Source: a virus
Virus record (IMG/VR): IMGVR_UViG_3300042484_002026
Coordinates: 1-35,823 of that record
Direction: 5' to 3' (one strand)
Length of the DNA: 35,823 bases
This document shows, in pieces, positions 18,924-28,000 of this stretch (positions within the stretch are counted from its first letter, which is position 1; each line of letters begins with the position of its first letter). A program made the translations under genes and the position numbers. The notes beneath the pieces are model-generated. The model worked only from the letters and a program-made list of their open reading frames with translations, was not told the origin of the DNA and did no database searches.

Positions 18924-19139
18924 CTAAATAGCCGAAGCTGAATCCTTGTTTGGGCCGACCTTTTTGAGACCCATCGACATGGCTATTGAAAGCGCAACTG
19001 CCGTAACTCCGATTTTGAGGTTGTCCTGATTTAGGAGACCGTCAGAATCTGCTCCAGTTGCAATCCATGCCCCAAGGTAAGCCTGAACGAATGTTCTAGC
19101 TGCTCTTTCCGCAATGTCTTTGATAAAGGAAGTTCCCAT
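18924..19139 (-). CDS. Holin, r1t type
   Basis: This 71-residue protein follows the r1t/actinophage holin layout: SFIKDIAERAARTFVQAYLGAW near the N-terminus, a first hydrophobic segment, the GLLNQDNLKIGVTAV linker, a second hydrophobic segment (VALSIAMSMGL), and a short C-terminal GPNKDSASAI that matches the GxxSAxxx tail of the family. Holins of this group form membrane holes that release endolysin. A GGAG sits eight bases before the ATG. It is the first leftward gene and stands about 10 kb from the endolysin (29744-30496) on the opposite strand. Confidence 0.82.
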   Translation of the reverse strand: MGTSFIKDIAERAARTFVQAYLGAWIATGADSDGLLNQDNLKIGVTAVALSIAMSMGLKKVGPNKDSASAI

Positions 19140-19227
19140 ATGTTTTCTCCAATTTGTTTAGGTGTATCTAATTTACCACACATGATTTAGTCCTACAATC
19201 CTTGCGGTACATGCTATTGTCTATCGA
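19140..19227. promoter_or_regulatory. Divergent promoter region between leftward fibres and rightward sugar cassette
   Basis: Leftward: TTGTAG (19198-19193) and TAAATT (19175-19170) are separated by 17 bases, a fair sigma70-type pair for the holin/fibre unit. Rightward: TTTACC (19172-19177) and TACAAT (19194-19199) form an overlapping pair with a 16-base spacer. In addition TATTGT (19215-19220) lies exactly seven bases before the ATG at 19228, which has no Shine-Dalgarno. That is the layout of actinobacterial leaderless genes. Because the elements overlap, the two directions probably compete. All assignments are from pattern only. Confidence 0.5.
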
Positions 19228-20325
19228 ATGGCCCCAAAGAAACGCAAGCCGACAATTGGCTACCTAACATCAGACTGGGCCTGGGGTACTGACCCACTGC
19301 AACCCAATGGTTGTGCTTGGTACAGATGCAAGCTCCCCGCAGACCAACTGAACAAACATGGATGGTTTGCCACTGTTGGTTTTCCGGGCTTCAACCCACA
19401 ACGCGGGTTTGGGATGGTTGTCCCTGGAGACAAAGCTATCCATGGTTGGGATATTATTGTTTTCAAACTTCTAATGCAACGCGAAGTGCTTGAAGCGATG
19501 CCCCTTGCGCAAAAAATGGGACAGAAAATAGTAGTTGACGTCGATGACTGGTTTGACGGACTCGCCACAACAAATCAAGCATACAAAGCCACAGACCCAA
19601 CGACTAATCCCGATAACAATAGAGATATTTACGCGCAGATAATAATGCAGGCAGACGCTGTAATCACTTCAACTCCATTCCTGTTTGACTATTATGCAGC
19701 AAAAAGAGAAAATGTTTTCATGGTCAGGAATGGAATAGACATAGAAAGATGGAAACCACGCACACCAAGAACGAATCATCGCTTAAGACTCGGGTGGGTT
19801 GGGGCTACCCCATGGCGCTCTGGTGACCTAGAGACGCTCTCATCATTTCTTGGTAAATACTTGGTTGATAGAAGAATAGGTTTTCATCACTCTGGGCATA
19901 CAACAAATGGAGCTCCATCAGCAAACCGCCAACTCGGTATACCCGACAACATAACAAGAACCCTCCCATTGGCTCCAATTTTGTCGTATCCAGGACTATT
20001 TCAACCGATAGACATTGGCATGGTGCCTCTAAACAACATTCCATTCAACCATGCAAAATCTTTCATCAAAGGCCTTGAATATGCTGCTGCTGGTGTTCCT
20101 TTTATTTCCTCATACTCTCCAGAGTACAAAATTCTTGCCGACCAAGGAATTGGCCGTGTTGCGTATACTCCGGACGACTGGGTTCACCATTTAGACGAAT
20201 TACGTCGAACCCATATCAGAAGAGACGAGGTTGGCCACAATCTTGAAATGCTGCAAAATTTCACGATGAACAAGCGCGGCGAAGATTGGGATGCAACAAT
20301 GCGCGTCATCCTAGAAAAAATCTAG
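19228..20325 (+). CDS. GT4-like glycosyltransferase, actinophage type
   Basis: This 365-residue protein has a GT-B-like layout. Residues 1-110 include GCAWYRCKLPADQL and WDIIVFKLLMQREVLEA; the sequence then gives KIVVDVDDWFDGL, a PFLFDYYA linker, RLRLGWVGATPWRSGDLE for the donor domain and GLEYAAAGVPFISSYSPEYK for the nucleotide-sugar loop. The second Glu of an EX7E motif is plausible in this loop, but the first is not clear. Such proteins are common in actinophage genomes. It heads the rightward cassette with no visible ribosome site and is probably leaderless. Acceptor is unknown. Confidence 0.82.
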   Translation: MAPKKRKPTIGYLTSDWAWGTDPLQPNGCAWYRCKLPADQLNKHGWFATVGFPGFNPQRGFGMVVPGDKAIHGWDIIVFKLLMQREVLEAMPLAQKMGQKIVVDVDDWFDGLATTNQAYKATDPTTNPDNNRDIYAQIIMQADAVITSTPFLFDYYAAKRENVFMVRNGIDIERWKPRTPRTNHRLRLGWVGATPWRSGDLETLSSFLGKYLVDRRIGFHHSGHTTNGAPSANRQLGIPDNITRTLPLAPILSYPGLFQPIDIGMVPLNNIPFNHAKSFIKGLEYAAAGVPFISSYSPEYKILADQGIGRVAYTPDDWVHHLDELRRTHIRRDEVGHNLEMLQNFTMNKRGEDWDATMRVILEKI

Positions 20326-20333
20326 GTGTTTCC

Positions 20334-20990
20334 ATGCAGGATATCGCCTGGACATTTGGTGTAATAACCGTATACGAAGATAAGAACAGACTCAACGAGA
20401 TACTCGACAGCATCCGAACCCTTGGAGTACCAGAGTACGAAATCTTGCTTGTTGGCGGCGGCGACTCAACCGGAATAGATGGTGGAGATATTGTCAAGAT
20501 TAATTTTGACGAATCAGTCAAACCGCGATGGATTACTCGCAAAAAAAATATTCTTGTTCAAAATGCAAAGTATGAAAATATTGTACTGATGCACGACTAT
20601 CACGTGTTTGACGCGAGATGGTATGAGGAGTTCAAGAACTTTGGTACAGACTGGGAAATTTGCTCTTGCCCACAGCACCTAATAAATGGCGACAGAAATC
20701 CAATGGATTGGTCGCTCTGGGACAAACCAGGACACGGTCGCGCATGGTCGCTTGACTACAACGACTGGACGCAAACTCAATACATGTATATATCTGGTGG
20801 CTTCTTTATTGTTAAAAAGCATGTGATGCTTGAAGAACCGCTTGACGAATCACGTGGATGGAATGAGGCAGAAGACGTCGAATGGTCCATGCGTGTTCGC
20901 AGTAAGTACGTAATGAAATGCAACGGAAAAAGCGTTGTTCGTCACAATAAGTGGCATAGGCATGCAGGACCAAATCCAAATGAAAAATAA
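20334..20990 (+). CDS. GT2-like (GT-A fold) glycosyltransferase
   Basis: From the ATG at 20334 (eight bases after the preceding stop) the 218-residue protein begins MQDIAWTFGVITVYEDKNRL, as GT-A enzymes do. A VLMHDYHVF strand stands in place of the DxD, followed by YISGGFFIVKK and the GWNEAEDVEWSMRVR acidic pair that serves as the catalytic base region in family-2-like transferases. A longer reading from 20286 would overlap the upstream gene by 40 bases and adds only a basic N-terminus, so I reject it. It overlaps the following gene by 11 bases. Sugar specificity is not visible. Confidence 0.82.
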   Translation: MQDIAWTFGVITVYEDKNRLNEILDSIRTLGVPEYEILLVGGGDSTGIDGGDIVKINFDESVKPRWITRKKNILVQNAKYENIVLMHDYHVFDARWYEEFKNFGTDWEICSCPQHLINGDRNPMDWSLWDKPGHGRAWSLDYNDWTQTQYMYISGGFFIVKKHVMLEEPLDESRGWNEAEDVEWSMRVRSKYVMKCNGKSVVRHNKWHRHAGPNPNEK

Positions 20991-22353
20991 CTTTCTCGTC
21001 ATCTTTGACCTTGACGGTGTTTTGATTGAATCACGCGACGTTCATTACGATTCACTGAATATTGCCTTAAGTAGGGTTGATGTTAAATACGTAATTTCGC
21101 AAGAGGAACACCTATCAAAATATGACGGTCTTGGGACAACAACAAAGTTGAAGATGTTGACTGAAGAAAAAGGTCTTCCAGAATCGAAGCATCAGCAAAT
21201 CTGGGAAGACAAGCAAAAAGCAACTCTAAAAATACTCTCAGATTTCCCCAAGAATTACGTAGCAATTGACATAATGCAGACCCTCAAGGAAAAGGGCTGG
21301 CGCATTGCTGTTGCCTCGAACGCCATACGAGATACGGTCATAACCGCGCTAGATGCAATTGGTGTCCTCAAATACGTCAGCTACATAATGAGCAACGAGG
21401 ACGTAAGAAACCACAAACCACACCCAGAGATGTACTGGCAATGTATGGTCTCCCTTGATGCAGGTCCTGCTAATACTATAATTATTGAGGATTCCCATAT
21501 TGGCAGGGAGGGTGCGCTTAGCTCTGGCGCAAACCTTCATGCAATAAAGAATGCTGCCGACCTTAACAAGGAACGTTTAATCCGTTTTGTTGAGGAAATA
21601 GAAAATAGAGGCAAAAAGCCTGTTGCGTGGAGGAATGAAAAAATGAATGTCTTGATACCGATGGCGGGAGCCGGCTCACGCTTCGCGCAAGCTGGATATA
21701 CGTTTCCAAAACCTCTAATTGAAGTTAATGGGAAACCAATGATTCAGGTAGTTGTCGAGAACCTAAACATAGATGCGCACTTTATTTTCCTTGTACAAAA
21801 AGAGCACTACGAAAAATACAACTTAAAACAGGTTTTAGGACTCATCAAACCAGGGTGCGACATTGTCCTGGTTGATGGGATGACGGATGGCGCTGCCTGC
21901 ACGACATTATTAGCATCTGGATTGATAGACAACGAAGAACCATTACTGATGGCCAACTCTGACCAGATAGTCGATTGGAATAGCAACGAGTGTCTTTACG
22001 CATTTGGGGCTGAGGGTATCGACGGTGGAATACTTACATTTAAGGCAACTCACCCAAAGTGGTCTTACGCAAAACTTGGTGACGATGGCCTTGTGGATGA
22101 GGTTGCAGAAAAGAACCCAATTTCAGATAATGCAACTGTCGGAATTTATTACTGGAAGCATGGCTCTGATTATGTTAAATATGCGAATCAAATGATTCAA
22201 AAAGACATCCGAACCAACAACGAGTTTTATGTTTGTCCAGTATTCAATGAAGCTATTGGGGATGGAAAAAAGATTCGAATTAAAGAAGTCCCTAAAATGT
22301 GGGGAATTGGAACGCCGGAAGACCTGAACTACTACCTGGAGAACAACAAATGA
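20980..22353 (+). CDS. Fused HAD phosphatase - sugar nucleotidyltransferase
   Basis: From the ATG at 20980 this is 457 residues. The N-terminal half is a HAD-IA phosphatase or phosphoglucomutase-like domain with D10-L-D12-G in VIFDLDGVLIES, the VASNA serine/threonine motif, NHKPHPEMY with the conserved Lys, and IIEDSHIGREGA. From residue 222 comes a sugar-phosphate nucleotidyltransferase domain: MNVLIPMAGAGSRF with the Gly-rich phosphate loop, GYTFPKPLIEVNGKPMI, NSDQIVDW for metal binding, and IGTPEDLNYYL at the end. Together they could dephosphorylate one sugar phosphate and activate another with NTP, supplying donor to the neighbouring glycosyltransferases. The linker encodes a good internal start (see separate entry). 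Confidence 0.88.
   Translation: MKNNFLVIFDLDGVLIESRDVHYDSLNIALSRVDVKYVISQEEHLSKYDGLGTTTKLKMLTEEKGLPESKHQQIWEDKQKATLKILSDFPKNYVAIDIMQTLKEKGWRIAVASNAIRDTVITALDAIGVLKYVSYIMSNEDVRNHKPHPEMYWQCMVSLDAGPANTIIIEDSHIGREGALSSGANLHAIKNAADLNKERLIRFVEEIENRGKKPVAWRNEKMNVLIPMAGAGSRFAQAGYTFPKPLIEVNGKPMIQVVVENLNIDAHFIFLVQKEHYEKYNLKQVLGLIKPGCDIVLVDGMTDGAACTTLLASGLIDNEEPLLMANSDQIVDWNSNECLYAFGAEGIDGGILTFKATHPKWSYAKLGDDGLVDEVAEKNPISDNATVGIYYWKHGSDYVKYANQMIQKDIRTNNEFYVCPVFNEAIGDGKKIRIKEVPKMWGIGTPEDLNYYLENNK
21629..21645 (+). promoter_or_regulatory. Internal ribosome-binding site and start in the fused gene
   Basis: GGAGG (21629-21633) lies nine bases upstream of ATG 21643, exactly at the junction of the HAD and nucleotidyltransferase domains. 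It would yield a free 236-residue nucleotidyltransferase in addition to the fusion. A remnant of two formerly separate genes is an equally good explanation. Confidence 0.5.
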
Positions 22354-22963
22354 GCGAGGGGTTGTTGCATAGTTTGGGGCTGAAGCATGGGACAGACAAA
22401 TCACAACACTTATACATGGACGTCTATGAACGACATATCAAAAGAGAATCTGTTAAACATCTGCTCGAGATTGGAGTGCAAGGGGGTTATTCTCTTAGGG
22501 CTTGGAGGGAATGGCTTCCAGAAGATTCATCGGTCCACGGGTGGGACATAGACGAAATACCTCAAATAGAAGGATGCTTAGTACTAAAAGTTGACCAAGG
22601 CAATAGGGAACAAATTGAATCCGCAATAAATGGGCAAATATATGATGTGATAGTCGACGACGGTGGACATACTCCCGAATTGATAGAAACGTCTTTTTCT
22701 TTTTTATTCAAGTATTCAAAGATTTACATAATAGAAGACCTTCATGCGTGGTGGCTTGGTTACAAAAACCAAGACGAGGAAGCAACTGTAAATCTGTTGG
22801 AAAATATAGACAAAAATGGATGGGCTTCAAAATATTCACTACCTGATGAAGCAGAATATATTCAAAAAAATGCTGATGTTGTTGAGGTCTTCCATCGAGG
22901 CAGCCGAGATGCGCCACTATCAATGACGGCAGTTATTTACAACATGGAGAACAACAAATGAGC
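22337..22963 (+). repeat. Duplicated 19-base gene junction (22337-22355 and 22945-22963)
   Basis: The string TGGAGAACAACAAATGAGC occurs identically at two successive gene junctions. In each case it encodes the C-terminal ENNK and stop of the upstream gene, the GGAG Shine-Dalgarno, and the ATG-AGC start of the next gene. The coordinates given span both copies and the gene between them. Confidence 0.9.
22350..22961 (+). CDS. SAM-dependent methyltransferase, macrocin O-MT-like
   Basis: The protein starts MSEGLLHSLGLKHGTDKSQH at an ATGA overlap (22350) and has 203 residues. HGTDKS..H.Y...Y and HLLEIGVQGGYSLRAWREW give the SAM-binding region, VHGWDID the second acidic strand, VIVDDGGHTPELIETSF the metal/acceptor region, and IYIIEDLHAWW the C-terminal strand. 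This is the pattern of the tetracenomycin/macrocin sugar O-methyltransferase group. The same fold group appears at 5937-6548, but the two are diverged. A sugar hydroxyl made by the cassette glycosyltransferases is the likely acceptor. The longer reading from 22299 would extend into the previous gene and is rejected. Confidence 0.85.
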   Translation: MSEGLLHSLGLKHGTDKSQHLYMDVYERHIKRESVKHLLEIGVQGGYSLRAWREWLPEDSSVHGWDIDEIPQIEGCLVLKVDQGNREQIESAINGQIYDVIVDDGGHTPELIETSFSFLFKYSKIYIIEDLHAWWLGYKNQDEEATVNLLENIDKNGWASKYSLPDEAEYIQKNADVVEVFHRGSRDAPLSMTAVIYNMENNK

Positions 22964-23665
22964 AAGGAAAAAGACGATTACCTAGGAATGCAGAATTCGT
23001 ATTATGACGAATATGCATCAAAATGGTCGCTTGATTTTAGGGACCCAGTTGTCGGCTCGTACGACGCACACAACAACTGGTCAGACTATGACAATTTTTT
23101 ATTCAAGGACTTTAATACAAATGGTCTTGTAGCACTTGAATATGGATGCGGACCTGGAAGAAACTTGGTCAAGTTTGCAGATAGATTTGCTCGGGTTGAT
23201 GGGATAGATATTTCTCATGTGAATATTGAAAAAGCATGCATAAATGTTAAGGCAAACAACATTGCCGAACCAAACCTGTATGTGACCAGTGGTGACAACC
23301 TATCCGCTATTGAGGATGATGTTTATGATGTTGTTTTCGCCGTAATCTGCTTTCAGCATATTTGTGTGCATAAAATTAGATTCGATATCTTGACCGATAT
23401 CTATAGGGTCCTAAAGCCAGGCGGCAAGTTGTGTTTTCAGATGGGATACGGTGGCAAAGGCGAAATCCCAACTGCTGGGTACTACGACAACAACTATGAT
23501 GCTGGAAGTACAAATGGTCACTCGGACGTGAGCATTACTGATGAGCAAGACCTAAAGGGAGACCTTGTGGATAAAATAGGATTTACAAACTATCGGTCAG
23601 ATATTTGCGATACCGGCCCTGGTGATAATCACAAAAACTGGATATGGGTTCAGGTGCAAAAATGA
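22958..23665 (+). CDS. Class I SAM-dependent methyltransferase (type 11-like)
   Basis: This 235-residue protein has a classic methyltransferase core: ALEYGCGPGRNLVKFA as motif I, RVDGIDISHVNIEKA for the ribose-binding acidic residue, YVTSGDNLSAIEDDVYDVVF for motif II, CFQHI for the post-II loop and IYRVLKPGGKLCFQM for motif III. It starts at the second copy of the duplicated junction. Its stop overlaps the next start in an ATGA. It probably methylates an O or N of a sugar or nucleotide-sugar made by the cassette. Confidence 0.88.
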   Translation: MSKEKDDYLGMQNSYYDEYASKWSLDFRDPVVGSYDAHNNWSDYDNFLFKDFNTNGLVALEYGCGPGRNLVKFADRFARVDGIDISHVNIEKACINVKANNIAEPNLYVTSGDNLSAIEDDVYDVVFAVICFQHICVHKIRFDILTDIYRVLKPGGKLCFQMGYGGKGEIPTAGYYDNNYDAGSTNGHSDVSITDEQDLKGDLVDKIGFTNYRSDICDTGPGDNHKNWIWVQVQK

Positions 23666-24936
23666 TTTACATATCCCACAGGGGAAATCTAAACGGTCCA
23701 AAGCCGGAACTCGAAAATCACCCAACATATATAGAGGAAGCAATTGCGCGCGGATTTGATGTTGAGGTTGATTTGTGGGTTAATGAATCAGGTGCCTTTC
23801 TAGGTCATGACGGTCCACAATATCTAGTTCCTCATGAATGGCTAATTGATAGAACTGACCAAATATGGATTCATTGTAAAAATTCAGAATCATTAGCTTT
23901 TGCCATGAGGCATAATTTGCATTGTTTTTTCCACAATACGGACGACTACACGATTACCAGTAGGGGTTACATCTGGGCATTTCCTGGAAAGAAGAGGAGT
24001 TCGGAGAAGTGCATCAAGGTGCTTCCAGAATTATCCTGGTGGGAGATGGACCATGATTGGAAGATTCAGTACTCAGGTGTTTGTTCGGATTTTGTTGCAG
24101 AGTTAAACAAACCCAAATACAAACTATCCGAATCACCCGTACTAAAACCAATTGATTATGATAAGCATTTCGTCATAGGAACTCCACTAGTTGCCTGGAA
24201 GTGTGACGCCAAAGAACACATGAACTGGCTTGCCGATAAGGCCGAAATTTGCAGAAAGTTTCCAAACGTTAAATGGTTTGCCTCATTCGAGCTTGATAAT
24301 AGAGGAATAGAACCATTCTCTGAAGTGATAGCAGCGCTTAAGGAGGTGAATGGAGACTACTGGACTTATTCGATAAACGATATGCAGAAGAAGGTTGAAT
24401 CCGGAAATAGATGGATTCGAATAGAAACTGGAAGAAACCTAATTAGAGAATTTGCTCAAAGAAACAGAATAACCAGCGGTCATCACTGGGGTGAAGATTG
24501 CACAGAATTGAACTATGGAGTCGCGAATTACTCAGCAGTCCTATACATAGACTCAGATATGTCTCTCGACTCTATCGCTATTGAAAAAATGCTTGAAGTG
24601 AACAGACCCCTAGTTGGGATGGATGTGCCCGCATATTGTCTATCTGGCCCAATTGTCAATGAAAATCCAAGGATAGAAGAACACTGGACCACTGCGGGAG
24701 CACTTCTGGTTAATGCACCTGCCTTCTATGACCTCCCTTGGTCTCACAACGCATACCTAAACCTAAGCGACGACCCAACATTCCAGTCAATGGCCGAAAG
24801 GCTTCTCCGTAGAGAGGGGACTGAGAATCTTGATTCCACTTACGGTATGACATGGGTAAGGAAAGATGGAGAAGCAAAGCATCACGGAAGACTTGAGCCA
24901 GTAGAAAAAAGAAAAATAGCAGATAGGGATATTTAA
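23662..24936 (+). CDS. GDPD-like domain fused to GT-A-type glycosyltransferase
   Basis: From ATG 23662 (ATGA overlap) the protein has 424 residues. The N-terminal part matches glycerophosphodiester phosphodiesterase-like barrels: H6-R-G in YISHRGNL, ENHP at 18-21, E35-V-D37 in GFDVEVDLWV and H49-D50 in LGHDGP, all in the order of the GDPD active site. From about residue 165 a second domain begins (KHFVIGTPLVAWKC) with D297-S-D299 in VLYIDSDMSLDSIAIEKML, the DxD of a GT-A glycosyltransferase. The combination suggests handling of a glycerophosphoryl- or phosphodiester-linked substituent on a sugar. That is inference. A stop and a promoter-like gap follow. Confidence 0.8.
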   Translation: MIYISHRGNLNGPKPELENHPTYIEEAIARGFDVEVDLWVNESGAFLGHDGPQYLVPHEWLIDRTDQIWIHCKNSESLAFAMRHNLHCFFHNTDDYTITSRGYIWAFPGKKRSSEKCIKVLPELSWWEMDHDWKIQYSGVCSDFVAELNKPKYKLSESPVLKPIDYDKHFVIGTPLVAWKCDAKEHMNWLADKAEICRKFPNVKWFASFELDNRGIEPFSEVIAALKEVNGDYWTYSINDMQKKVESGNRWIRIETGRNLIREFAQRNRITSGHHWGEDCTELNYGVANYSAVLYIDSDMSLDSIAIEKMLEVNRPLVGMDVPAYCLSGPIVNENPRIEEHWTTAGALLVNAPAFYDLPWSHNAYLNLSDDPTFQSMAERLLRREGTENLDSTYGMTWVRKDGEAKHHGRLEPVEKRKIADRDI

Positions 24937-25027
24937 ATTTCTTTTAGACGATTATCGGTCATTGGAAAATTCGATGGTCAGGTAATTTTTGGGTGGTAGA
25001 ATTAGAGGTCTTTTTTAAGGAGGCCTC
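24937..25027 (+). promoter_or_regulatory. Intergenic leader of the large surface protein
   Basis: This 91-bp gap contains TAGAAT (24997-25002), a plausible -10 hexamer, but no convincing -35. A very strong Shine-Dalgarno, AAGGAGG (25017-25023), lies four bases before the ATG at 25028, stronger than any other in the cassette. No terminator hairpin was found for the preceding gene, so the surface protein may be both read-through and separately expressed. Confidence 0.4.
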
Positions 25028-28000
25028 ATGTTCGTACGGCGCCGTCGCATCAATAAACCTGCGGCCATCATGGCTGTCCCTTCAGTGTTCCTTTTGCTGG
25101 TATCAATTTTTGGCTTTTCATCCCCTGTCCAAGCCACTTTCTCCACACTTAGCCAAATAAGTGACTCTCAAGCCTTTCTCCAAGGCCAGTTTGCCGAGGT
25201 TGGCGTAAGACCAAACGGTGCCTTTGGCTCAACAAGCGTTCCTTCTGGATTTCACCAGAACTCTGGAACCTGTCTTGGCTTCCGCGTAGACCGCGCTTTT
25301 GATGGTTGGGACAACCCAGCGACTACAGACGATGGCGACTTCTTCTGTCCTGGCTCTCCGTTTGAGGGCTGGCAAATGAAGGTTGGCTCAAATCTTGCAA
25401 AGAACGATAATGGTACGACTGGCATTTCTGGTGCCGTGTCCAACCTTCAAACTTCTGGCTCCTCACAATGTGTGTCTTGGAATAGCGCTACTGCATACAA
25501 CGGCGTTTCTATAAGTCAAAGGTATTGCGTCCCAACGGATGGACAGGCACTGCATACCGACGTGACTATTAGCAATACAAGCGGTGCTGCTATTGACAAC
25601 ATCTACTTTGGTCGTGGGTTTGACCCAGACGACTACACCGGAACAGGAACAGTTCCTTTATGCAATGGTGTTGCAGAAGATACAAATATGTTTCAGTCAT
25701 GCAATGCCGTAACGGGTCAGGGAACAGAAGCCCAAGCAACAGCGCGTTGGGGTAACGGTGCCTTTATTGCACTCCAGTCCTTTGATGCTCGCGCCCGTGT
25801 TGCTCGACAGACTGGTGGATTCTCTTCTCCTGACCCATCGGAGATTTGGACTGCTGGAGATACTTCGGCAACAACTGGAACCTACAGAGGTGACATTGGT
25901 GAGTTCTCTGCCGATGCAGGTCTTTATGTCGCGCTTAGTGTTCCAACCCTTGGTGCTGGTGCGACAACATCGTTCCGTGTTAGTTACGTTCTTTCATCGG
26001 AAGGTAATAAGGCTCCAGTTCTTGGTGCCCCAATCGCGAGCGGTATTAGCCAAACCACCGCTCATGTTTCTTCAACCATAAACCCAAAGGGTTTCTCAAC
26101 TACCGCAAACCTTGTTTACTCAACTAGTTCAACTTTTTCTAACCCAACAACAGTATCCATCGGAACATTTACTGGTTCTGATGAACTCACATTTGATGTG
26201 GATATGCCAGACATAACACCAAGCACTACCTACTACGCAAAGGTTGTTGCAACGAACGAAAAAGGCACCACTGAATCTTCTGTATTTCAAATAACAACAC
26301 TCGCTGCTTCTGCGCCTACGGTTACATCAGAAGACCCAACTATTGCCATTAATGATGGCCCGGTAACACTAAGTGGAACACTCAACCCAAATGGGTTTGC
26401 GGCTACCGCAACATTCCAATACAGCACTACACCAGACTTCTCTGGAACCGTTGTTGATATTCCGGTATCTGGAGATTTCACTGGGACATCGCCTTCAACA
26501 GTGTCGACTGTTGTATCAAGCCTCAACCTAACAACGACTTACTATTTCCGACTCAAAGTAACCAATGCTTCTGGTTCTGCTTACGGCTCAACTATTTCTT
26601 TTGTTAATGCCGACCTAGTCGCACCAACATCACTGGTTGTTACGAGTCTTGATGACAACACCTCGAGTGGAACTCTCCGCTGGGCAATCACCCAAGCGAA
26701 TGCTACTACTGGCGGGATTTACGATGCAATCACATTTGGCGTTGACGGAACAATCTCTCTTGGTTCTGCTCTTCCTCAAATAACACAGAACCTTACGGTC
26801 ACTGGTAACGGCAGAACACAGACGGTTATTGACGGACAGAATCTTTACCGTCCCTTCAATGTGGCGTCCGGTAAGTCTTTAACTGTTTCAAACATGACAC
26901 TCAAACAAGGTCAGGCAACCAACGGTGGTCTTATATACAACGGCTCAGGAACTGTAGTTGCCACGAACATCCGCTTTACGGCGATGACTGGTGGTTCTGC
27001 TGTATTCAATAACAATAGTTGGTCAACCGCAACGTACACAAACTGCACGTTTGACTACCTTAACACTGGTATTGCTGGTGACTACGGCGACACCCCACAA
27101 CTTCCAAGCGATGCAGCAAATTGGGCAGATACGCATGATTATTTATTCAACAATAAAACCTATGTTGACAACTGCATATTCACAAACAACACCTACGGAA
27201 TCAAAAACTACCGCTTCACCAAGGTGGTCAACTCGCAATTTGCAACGAATAGTTACGGTGCGAGCATAACTGGTTTGAACCGTTCACAGGTGCTGAACTC
27301 TACGTTCACTTCTAACGGTATTGGTATTTACCACAACTCCTGGATGACGGTTGGAAACAACTATGGAACAAACAACCGCTTAATCACTGGGAACACATTC
27401 AACTCAAATGGTGTGGCGATTTATCTTGACGATACGTGGAACAATGCTCGAAAGAATCAAGGTTGGTCAACCGTAACTGGGAACACTTGGGATGCTTCGG
27501 GTGTCTGGGTTCGTTACTACCAGTGGGATGGAACCACCAATGCTCAGTTCACAGCGCGTCCATATACGACGGGAACAGCATTCGCGCAAAGCACAAACAC
27601 TTTCCCAGACACGATTGGCGCACCGTCCAATCTGACTGCAACGGACACTGGCTCGGGCATACTTCTTGATTGGGATGCACCTGCATCTGGCGGTTACTCG
27701 CCCGAAAGATATGCAATCACTTGGTCTGGAAGTCTTGGCGGCGGTGGGATAGCAACAGGAAATGTTGGTGGTGCAACGGCCCTGGATACTTCAATTCTTA
27801 TTTCTTACGCAACGATTTATTCGTTTGGTGTAGCAGGAGAAACATTCCCGTTCCATATTCGTTCAGATAACGATACTTTCTCAAAGTATTCTGCTAACTC
27901 CAACACTGTCTCAATGCAGGTCGGCGCTTCTGCAACTACGACTTCCAGCGTCCCCGATGTTCCCCTAGTTCCAGGAGTACCAACGGAGATAGTGTTACCA

